Under the pieces are notes generated by a model, which was not told the origin of the DNA, searched no databases, and saw nothing but the letters and a program-made list of their open reading frames with translations. Below, one piece after another: positions 1-5,987 of a DNA stretch of 11,192 bases. The position numbers and the translations under genes are program-made. Origin of the DNA: an uncultured Flavobacteriales bacterium (lineage in GTDB: Bacteria > Bacteroidota > Bacteroidia > Flavobacteriales_D > Sanyastnellaceae); assembly GCA_913057815.1 (NCBI GenBank), contig CAJXOV010000031.1, positions 1 to 11,192 of the forward strand. Reading direction: 5' to 3'. The number at the start of each line of letters is the position of its first letter. The stretch's first letter is position 1.

Positions 1-42
1 CCTCTCTATTCGTCGGCAGCGTCAGATGTGTATAAGAGACAG
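1..42 (+). other. Nextera/Tn5 read-1 adapter with i5 index (library artefact)
   Basis: Bases 10-42 match the Illumina Nextera read-1 adapter, ending in the 19-base Tn5 mosaic end at 24-42. Bases 2-9 (CTCTCTAT) sit where the i5 index belongs and match my memory of index S502; base 1 would be the last base of the P5 arm. This is synthetic sequence, not genome. It supplies an ATG at 26 that makes a false start for the first reading frame, giving the artefact peptide MCIRD. Confidence 0.98.
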
Positions 43-1036
43 AGAGTTTTCTGAAGCTCCTTATGCAGAATTAATCTCTAAAAAGTTTAAAACTAATCAT
101 CATGAAATTCTTCTAACGGCAGATGATTTTTTAAAGGAAATACCCAATGCTTTAAAAGCAATGGATTTCCCAAGCGGAGATGGACCGAATACGTATCTCG
201 TTTCTAAAGTTACTAAGGAATCGGGAATCACAATGGCCTTGTCCGGCTTAGGTGGTGATGAACTCTTTGCTGGATATCCAATATTTAGAAGAAGTTTACA
301 GCTCCATCAAAACATGTGGCTTAAAAGCTTTGCTGGTGTTTTCAGAAATGCTGCCGGAAGTATCTTGAAATCGATTAAACCTAGTATAGCCAGCTATAAA
401 ATGGCAGATGTATTAGGACAAGAGTATATCGATTTGCCTCACTCCTATTCAGTAAATAGAAAGGTATTATTTGATAAGGAAATAAACTCATTGCTGACTT
501 ATTCTGAAAAGAAGATGAATCCAATAGTTACGCATTGCAAAGCCATTGATATCTCAACGGATAAAAGCAAGTTAGAGATCATTAGCAAAGTTTCAGTTAT
601 GGAAATGACTACCTATATGCAGAACGTATTACTCAGGGATTCAGACCAGATGAGTATGGCACATTCTCTCGAAGTTAGAGTTCCTTTTTTAGACCACCGA
701 TTAGTAGAATATTCCCTTCTTCTTAGTGATAAACTAAAATTTCCTCATTCTCCAAAAACCCTATTAGTAGATTCTTTAAAAGATTTATTACCTAACGAAA
801 TTGTAAACCGGCCTAAAATGGGTTTCACATTTCCCTGGGAATTATGGATGAAAGGAGAACTAAAGGACTATTGCGAAACTCAATTAATCTCTTTAAAAGA
901 AAGAGAAGAGTTTGATGGAAGTGGAATTACCACCCTATGGAATAGGTTTCTAGCTGGCGACAAACTTGTTACTTGGTCCAGAGTTTGGCCCTTAGTTGTA
1001 TTAGGATTTTGGCTAGAAGAAAATGAAATCGATTAA
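43..1036 (+). CDS. asnB: Asparagine synthetase (glutamine-hydrolysing) family, AsnB-like, C-terminal part only
   Basis: This is the C-terminal synthetase half of a class-B asparagine synthetase-type amidotransferase, which uses ATP and glutamine-derived ammonia to turn a carboxylate into an amide. Visible motifs, counted from the false ATG at 26, are MDFPSGDGPNTYLVSK (46-61), LSGLGGDELFAGYP (72-85) and RDSDQMSMAHSLEVRVPFLDHR (204-225, given in part: SLEVRVPFLDHR). All are hallmarks of the family. The N-terminal glutaminase domain and the SGGxDS ATP loop are missing because the insert starts mid-gene; the family is usually about 600-650 residues, so roughly half is present. The true frame continues upstream, and the ATG at 26 lies in adapter. 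The stop overlaps the next gene by 14 bases. Given its glycan-cluster neighbours, the real substrate may be a sugar acid or precursor rather than aspartate (inference), so the symbol marks the family only. Confidence 0.93.
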
Positions 1037-2153
1037 GCCAACTATACTCATCTTTATAGACTGGTTTGAACCAGGATTTAGAGCGGGAGGACCTATTCGA
1101 TCTGTAGCGAACATGGTTTCCTTTCTGTCATCTCAATATAATTTTAAATTAGTTACAAGAGATACAGACTACACTGAAACTATCCCTTATCCAAATATTG
1201 AAACGGATGTATGGCTAAGGATAAATTCCTCAACAGAAATATACTATATCTCAGCATCTAACCTGAAACTAAGAACAATTGAAAAAATATTGTCAAACAC
1301 TCAGAGAGATTTCGTCTATCTGAACAGTATGTACTCTGTATATTTCTCCTTAGCACCCTTATGGTTTAACAAAAACAATACGAAGGTTGTTTTAGCTCCT
1401 AGAGGAATGCTTTCACCTGGCTCACTAAGGGTAAAATCTTTCAAGAAAAAACTCTTTCTAAAACTCTTTAAACTAAGCGGAAGGTTAAAAAAAGTAATTT
1501 TCCAAGTCACAAGTACATCTGAATTATCAGATGTTCAATCTGTTTTTTCTAAAAATGAAATCTTTAATGCTTCTAATTTCCCTTCTAATATCACAGAAGC
1601 GCCTGTCAAGAATATTACACCCATTCCTTTAAAACTGATTAACATTGGAAGAATTTCACCTGAAAAAAACAATCTATTCGCTATAGAGATTCTAAAAGAT
1701 TTAAATTTCCCCGTAGTACTTGACTTCTATGGGCCAATTAACGATAGAGAATATTACGAGAAATGTGTAGAATTATCTCAATCGATTTCTAATGTAAAAA
1801 TTAATTTTAGAGGTGTAATAAGACCAAATCAAATTGCGCAAACTTTGAAAGATTATCATTTCTTTCTATCCCCTTCAACAGGAGAAAATTATGGGCATTC
1901 AATAGTCGAATCTCTTCTTAATTCAACTCCAGTTATTATTTCAGACAAAACACCATGGAAAGATTTAAAAATAGCTAATAGCGGTTTTGATCTTCCTCTT
2001 GAAACTCAAATTTTCAAAGAAACACTAATGACTATCCCTGAGCTAATTAAGTCTGAAAAAATCAATAAAATGAGGAATGATAGTCGAAAGTATATTTTGA
2101 AAAAAATTAACATCCCTGGGTTAGTAGAACAATACTGTAAACTATTCTCCTAA
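1023..2153 (+). CDS. GT4-family glycosyltransferase (group 1)
   Basis: This 376-residue cytoplasmic GT-B fold enzyme probably transfers a sugar from a nucleotide-sugar donor onto a lipid-linked glycan with retention of configuration. The N-terminal acceptor domain has FIDWFEPGFRAGGPIRSV (11-28), the glycine-rich opening seen in polysaccharide GT4 enzymes, and APRGMLSPGSL (125-135). The C-terminal domain has NIGRISPEKN (207-216), DFYGPIND (234-241) and STGENYGHSIVESLL (285-299). The last holds the E-x7-E pair E288/E296 typical of GT4 donor binding. No membrane segment or signal peptide is evident. The ATG at 1023 lies inside the end of the preceding gene, so the overlap of 14 bases suggests translational coupling. 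Sugar specificity cannot be read from the sequence. Confidence 0.9.
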   Translation: MKSIKPTILIFIDWFEPGFRAGGPIRSVANMVSFLSSQYNFKLVTRDTDYTETIPYPNIETDVWLRINSSTEIYYISASNLKLRTIEKILSNTQRDFVYLNSMYSVYFSLAPLWFNKNNTKVVLAPRGMLSPGSLRVKSFKKKLFLKLFKLSGRLKKVIFQVTSTSELSDVQSVFSKNEIFNASNFPSNITEAPVKNITPIPLKLINIGRISPEKNNLFAIEILKDLNFPVVLDFYGPINDREYYEKCVELSQSISNVKINFRGVIRPNQIAQTLKDYHFFLSPSTGENYGHSIVESLLNSTPVIISDKTPWKDLKIANSGFDLPLETQIFKETLMTIPELIKSEKINKMRNDSRKYILKKINIPGLVEQYCKLFS

Positions 2154-2167
2154 TTTCATTTATCTCA

Positions 2168-2199
2168 GTACATTTGTCCTATAATTTATACAAATGTAC
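2168..2199. promoter_or_regulatory. Perfect inverted repeat across the carbamoyltransferase start codon
   Basis: Arms GTACATTTGT (2168-2177) and ACAAATGTAC (2190-2199) are perfect reverse complements separated by 12 A+T-rich bases. The right arm contains the ATG at 2194. The left arm contains TACATTTG (2169-2176), which fits the Bacteroidota -7 box TAnnTTTG, but I find no TTTG at the expected -33 distance. The structure could be an operator dyad, an mRNA hairpin hiding the start codon, or coincidence. The dyad itself is certain; its role is inference. Confidence 0.45.
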
Positions 2200-3912
2200 A
2201 TCCTTGGAATTAATGCCTATCATGGCGACTCATCTGCAAGTATTCATAAAAATGGAGTTCTTATTGCTGCCACTGAAGAAGAAAGATTCACTAGAATTAA
2301 ACATTGGGCAGGATTCCCTGAGCAAGCTATTAAATTTTGTTTATCTGAAGCTGGAATTACCATTCATGAGTTAGATTCTGTAACTATTTCTAGAGACCCA
2401 AGTGCTAACATGAACAAAAAAATTGTTCATACTCTTAAAAACCTTGTTAGTGCCAAAGCTATTAAGGATAGACTTTTAAATAGAGTTAAAATTGGTTCTA
2501 CTAAATCAGAATTAGCTAGAATATTCAATGTTGATGAAAATGACATTAAGGCAGAAATCAATAATATAGAACATCACAGAAGTCATTTAGGAAGTGCCTT
2601 TTATCCTTCTCCTTTTGAAAAAGCCGCAGTGGTTTCAATTGACGGATTTGGTGATTTCACCTCTACAATGACGAGCATTGGTGACAAAACACAATTAGAG
2701 GTTTTAAAAACAGTAATTTACCCTCATTCTGTAGGCATTTTTTATACCGCATTCACTCAATATTTGGGATTCCCAAATTACGGAGATGAATATAAAGTAA
2801 TGGGACTGGCGCCTTATGGGAAACCTGTATTTGTAGATCAGCTTAGGGACGTTTTAATTTTTAAAGAAAATGGATTATTTGAACTAAATATAAAATATTT
2901 CACTCATGCCAAAGAAGGTGTAAGCATGAGTTGGGAAGGTGGAGAGCCTAAAATCGAGAATGTTTTTTCCGAATATATGGTGAAAATGTTTGGTCCTAAA
3001 CGACTGAAATCGGATAAGCTGGAACAGAAACACATTGATTTAGCCACTTCTGTTCAAAGAATAACTGAAGAACTAATTTTTCATATTCTCAATCATTTAC
3101 AAAAGGAAACCGGGCTTGAAAATGTTTGTATTGCAGGTGGAGTAGCTCAAAACTCTGTGGCCAATGGTAAAATATTGGAAAACACCAATTTTAAAAATGT
3201 ATATATTCCTTCAGCCGGTCATGATGCTGGAACATGCGTAGGAAGTGCTCTGTATCACTATCACCATAATCTGAAGAACCCGAGGACAGAACCGGTATTC
3301 AGTGCATATTCTGGGTGTAAATTTTCTAATGAGGAAATAAAAGAAGTTTTACAAAAAGCCAATGTTTCTTTTACAGAGTATTCTGAAACAGATCTTCTTC
3401 ACAAAGTAACAGATAAGTTAATAGACGGTGGAGTTATCGGATGGTTTCAAGGTAGAGCTGAATTTGGTCCTAGAGCTCTAGGGCATAGATCTATTTTGGT
3501 AGATCCAAGAAGAGAAGACGCTAAGGAATTATTGAACGAAAAAATTAAAAGAAGAGAAAGTTTTAGGCCTTTCGCGCCTTCGATTTTAGCAGAAGCTGTG
3601 GAAGAATACTTTACTCATTCAGATAAAGTTCCTTTCATGGAGAAAGTGTTTCCAATTAAAAAGGAAAAACATCACATCATACCTGCTGTAACTCATGTCG
3701 ATGGCACAGGAAGACTCCAATCTGTTGAACCAGGAGATAGATATTATGATCTAATTAAAGCTTTCGAATCAAAAACGGGTGTTCCAATATTACTTAACAC
3801 TTCGTTCAATGAAAACGAACCAATTGTAAACACTCCATTAGAGGCTTTGAGCTGTTTTCAACGAACCAAAATGGATATGTTAGTGTTAGAAAACATTATC
3901 GTAGAACGATAA
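2194..3912 (+). CDS. NodU/TobZ-type O-carbamoyltransferase
   Basis: This 572-residue protein has the usual length for the NodU/CmcH/TobZ carbamoyltransferase family, which transfers a carbamoyl group from carbamoyl phosphate via carbamoyl-adenylate to a hydroxyl, often on a sugar. The N-terminal Kae1-like domain begins MYILGINAYHGDSSA, the standard family opening, which fixes the start. It carries the metal-binding set H127/H131 (in EHHRSHLGSAF), D150 (SIDGFGD) and D344 (SAGHDAGT), plus AGGVAQNS (314-321). The C-terminal YrdC-like domain has GWFQGRAEFGPRALGHRS (416-433), SFRPFAPSI (456-464) and NTSFNENEP (535-543). All expected key residues seem present, so it should be active. It lies 40 bases after the GT4 gene and 13 bases before the GT2 gene, so it probably carbamoylates a sugar of the polysaccharide made here (inference). 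A perfect inverted repeat overlaps its start codon. Confidence 0.94.
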   Translation: MYILGINAYHGDSSASIHKNGVLIAATEEERFTRIKHWAGFPEQAIKFCLSEAGITIHELDSVTISRDPSANMNKKIVHTLKNLVSAKAIKDRLLNRVKIGSTKSELARIFNVDENDIKAEINNIEHHRSHLGSAFYPSPFEKAAVVSIDGFGDFTSTMTSIGDKTQLEVLKTVIYPHSVGIFYTAFTQYLGFPNYGDEYKVMGLAPYGKPVFVDQLRDVLIFKENGLFELNIKYFTHAKEGVSMSWEGGEPKIENVFSEYMVKMFGPKRLKSDKLEQKHIDLATSVQRITEELIFHILNHLQKETGLENVCIAGGVAQNSVANGKILENTNFKNVYIPSAGHDAGTCVGSALYHYHHNLKNPRTEPVFSAYSGCKFSNEEIKEVLQKANVSFTEYSETDLLHKVTDKLIDGGVIGWFQGRAEFGPRALGHRSILVDPRREDAKELLNEKIKRRESFRPFAPSILAEAVEEYFTHSDKVPFMEKVFPIKKEKHHIIPAVTHVDGTGRLQSVEPGDRYYDLIKAFESKTGVPILLNTSFNENEPIVNTPLEALSCFQRTKMDMLVLENIIVER

Positions 3913-3925
3913 TTTAGTCACTATT

Positions 3926-4669
3926 TTGAAAGTCTCAATAATTACGATCTGCTATAATAGCCAAGAAACTCTTGAAGATACTATTCAATCTGTCCTAGCT
4001 CAAGACTATAATAACATTGAGTACATCATCATTGATGGTGCTTCAAAAGATGGCACTCTAAAAATCATCGATAAATATAAGAACTCAATATCTCATATTA
4101 CATCTGAACCAGATAAGGGTATATATGATGCCATGAATAAAGGTGTTAAAAAAGCCAGTGGTGATCTTATAGGAATTTTAAATTCAGATGACTTTTATTC
4201 TTCAGATACAGTAATTTCTGACATTGTAAAACAGGTGGAGTTAAAAAATTCAGACTCTATATATGCAGATCTAGTTTATGTTGACAGAAATGATACGGAT
4301 AAAATTGTTAGAAACTGGAAATCCGGAGAATATAAGGCAGGACAATTTTTAAAAGGATGGATGCCTCCTCATCCTACTTTCTTTGTCAAGAAATGGGTTT
4401 ACGAAAAGCATGGTCTCTATAACACCATTCTTAAATCAGCTGCAGATTATGAATTTATGCTTAGAGTTCTTCATAAAGCTAAAATATCTACGTGCTACTT
4501 ACCTGAAGTGATTACTAAAATGAGGTTAGGGGGCGAAAGTAATGTCAGTCTTAAAAATCGAATTAGAGCTAATAAAGAAGATAGAACTGCTTGGAAAATG
4601 AATGGCATAAAGCCAGGGATTTTCACTTTGATTAGAAAACCGCTAAGTAAGCTAAAACAGCTCTTCTAA
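3926..4669 (+). CDS. GT2-family glycosyltransferase (TTG start)
   Basis: This 247-residue inverting GT-A fold enzyme of family 2 (WcaA/COG0463 type) is likely to add a sugar to a growing surface glycan at the cytoplasmic face of the membrane. The N-terminus KVSIITICYNSQETLEDTI is the nucleotide-binding strand of the family. Further motifs are IIDGASKDGT (35-44), SEPDKGIYDAMNKG (60-73), the metal-binding NSDD (86-89) after GILN, and SAADYEFMLRV (171-181) holding the likely catalytic acid region. There is no transmembrane helix, so it is a short soluble or peripheral enzyme. The start is TTG at 3926, because there is no in-frame ATG upstream before the preceding gene and the next Met is residue 70, beyond conserved motifs. 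It follows the carbamoyltransferase by 13 bases and is the last gene before a terminator. Donor and acceptor are unknown. Confidence 0.92.
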   Translation: MKVSIITICYNSQETLEDTIQSVLAQDYNNIEYIIIDGASKDGTLKIIDKYKNSISHITSEPDKGIYDAMNKGVKKASGDLIGILNSDDFYSSDTVISDIVKQVELKNSDSIYADLVYVDRNDTDKIVRNWKSGEYKAGQFLKGWMPPHPTFFVKKWVYEKHGLYNTILKSAADYEFMLRVLHKAKISTCYLPEVITKMRLGGESNVSLKNRIRANKEDRTAWKMNGIKPGIFTLIRKPLSKLKQLF

Positions 4670-4686
4670 AATACTGGATCATAAAA

Positions 4687-4711
4687 AAGCCAATTGAAAT
4701 TCAATTGGCTT
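4687..4711. terminator. Bidirectional intrinsic terminator between convergent genes
   Basis: An 11-bp perfect stem (4687-4697 with 4701-4711) encloses a three-base loop AAT. Read on the - strand, the stem runs into six T residues, giving a good terminator for the DUF6089 gene. Read on the + strand, it is followed by a broken T-rich tract (TATTATTTT), which is weaker but plausible for the polysaccharide genes. It is the only strong hairpin in the 65 bases between the two stop codons. Confidence 0.82.
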
Positions 4712-4734
4712 AAGTATTATTTTCTGTAAGTTTC

Positions 4735-5778
4735 TTAGAACTTAGCTCTAGATCTTTTAGCTCCTCTTCTTTGCTTTAACCAAGAGTATTTAGCTTTATA
4801 AAAAGAACTTGATCCTCTAATAACATAGCTCCCTGTTAGAGCCATTGTCAAATATGAATCACTATTCGTTGGATCACCTCTTTTAGTTAGAACAGGAATA
4901 GCCTCTCCTGTTTCAGGATCGATAGTAGTAGAACTAGACCACTGATGATCGTTTAAAGAACCTCCTCTTCCAGCAATTGCATCATCACTATTGATAAAAT
5001 CAATTATGTTTTGATTGCTTTGCTGAGCCAAAGCTGCTCCAATATCACCTCCATCTCTAGCTGCTATTTCAGCTATATCACCATATTGTCCACTTATATC
5101 ATCAACATAATCAGTGAAAGTTGTTCTCCAATTTAACTCCCAACCAAATCTCCATTGTTTATCAAATGTGAAATACATACCTACTCCTGCCGGAATAGCC
5201 AATCCTATCTTTTCGTATTCGCTTTCCTGATTCTCAGTTCTAAACGGCCTTAAATCATACCATTCACTACCTTTATAATCAGCTTCTAAAACATTTCCAT
5301 CTCCATCTACTCCTTCAAAAACTTGACCTTGAGGATTATGACTAAATCCTGCTATTCCTGCAAAAATGAAAAATCTATAGTCCGGATCATAATATCCTTT
5401 CCCTCCTACATCGTTATCATAAAACACTGTGAGTTCAGCCCTACCTCCTACTTCTATCATTTTATTTCTGAAGTTTAGGTTTCTGGCTCTTCTAGCTGGA
5501 TTAGTCGAATTAGCATCAAATCCCCAAATGCTTACATAATCAACATTGGCAGCTAATGCCCATCTTTTGCTCATTTTTCTTCTCGCAAAAACGGCATAGT
5601 TCATTCTAGTGTCATCTAGGTGCATATCCCAGATAAAGTCTCTTCTGGTCAATTCCTGACCTCCGATGTCTCCTAAATAATTAGAGCCTCCGATTTTAAT
5701 ACCGACATCCCATTTGTACTGGGCATCAGCGGTAATAACCGAGAGTATGAGAGTGGCGATAAGTATAATTCTTTGCAT
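4735..5778 (-). CDS. DUF6089-family outer-membrane beta-barrel protein
   Basis: This 347-residue exported protein has a Sec signal peptide (residues 1 to about 19, MQRIILIATLILSVITADA, cleavage before QYK). The mature start is DVGIKIGGSNYLGDIGG, a Bacteroidota outer-membrane pattern. The middle region around 191-232 reads IPAGVGMYF, then FGWELNWR and TTFTDYVDDISGQYGD, the signature I associate with DUF6089. Alternating hydrophobic/polar stretches and many aromatics fit beta strands. The C-terminal tail RRGAKRSRAKF is strongly basic and does not end in an aromatic-rich classical barrel strand, although the last residue is Phe. The family has no known biochemical function to my knowledge. The gene is transcribed towards the polysaccharide cluster and away from the T9SS-sorted protein gene. 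It has its own promoter-like TTTG-N20-GATATTTG upstream. Confidence 0.85.
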   Translation of the reverse strand: MQRIILIATLILSVITADAQYKWDVGIKIGGSNYLGDIGGQELTRRDFIWDMHLDDTRMNYAVFARRKMSKRWALAANVDYVSIWGFDANSTNPARRARNLNFRNKMIEVGGRAELTVFYDNDVGGKGYYDPDYRFFIFAGIAGFSHNPQGQVFEGVDGDGNVLEADYKGSEWYDLRPFRTENQESEYEKIGLAIPAGVGMYFTFDKQWRFGWELNWRTTFTDYVDDISGQYGDIAEIAARDGGDIGAALAQQSNQNIIDFINSDDAIAGRGGSLNDHQWSSSTTIDPETGEAIPVLTKRGDPTNSDSYLTMALTGSYVIRGSSSFYKAKYSWLKQRRGAKRSRAKF

Positions 5779-5819
5779 TATCTTTTATTATATAGCTAAT
5801 CGAGTAAGATTCTAACGTA

Positions 5820-5851
5820 CAAATATCTTTAAATTCAACCAACTAACCAAA
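5820..5851 (-). promoter_or_regulatory. Putative Bacteroidota promoter for the DUF6089 gene
   Basis: On the - strand, TTTG (5851-5848) is followed after 20 bases by GATATTTG (5827-5820). This matches the Bacteroidota consensus TTTG-N19-21-TAnnTTTG with one mismatch in the -7 box. It would give a 5' leader of roughly 30-40 bases before the ATG at 5778. It is the only promoter-like site in the window with both boxes. Confidence 0.5.
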
Positions 5852-5954
5852 CATTTAGTACGATAAAACCCTTAACAAAGTTATATCTCAGACAATGTCA
5901 AACAACACTTTTCATGATTTTTACGTCTTATATCATATGGACACCAAGATATAA

Positions 5955-5962
5955 TATCTTTG
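5955..5962 (+). promoter_or_regulatory. Putative -7 box (TATCTTTG) of the type B sorted protein gene
   Basis: TATCTTTG fits the Bacteroidota -7 consensus TAnnTTTG and is followed by GCACC. It lies 25 bases before the ATG at 5988, leaving a short leader. No TTTG is present at the expected -33 spacing, so only one box supports it. Confidence 0.45.
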
Positions 5963-5987
5963 CACCGCCTAATAAAGAACATTTTTA

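Larger units (their letters stand above)
5779..5987. other. Divergent intergenic region
   Basis: These 209 A+T-rich bases separate two divergent genes for exported proteins. They hold one promoter-like element for each direction, described separately. I see no small ORF with family-like features, no riboswitch-like fold and no RNA gene. Confidence 0.8.

Noticed and set aside
26..28. ATG as the start of the first gene
   Set aside because: It is part of the Tn5 mosaic end; the gene is truncated on its 5' side.
2174..2374. A 66-codon + strand frame overlapping the carbamoyltransferase start
   Set aside because: It is a shifted frame over the strongly conserved N-terminus MYILGINAYHGD and looks like a shadow.
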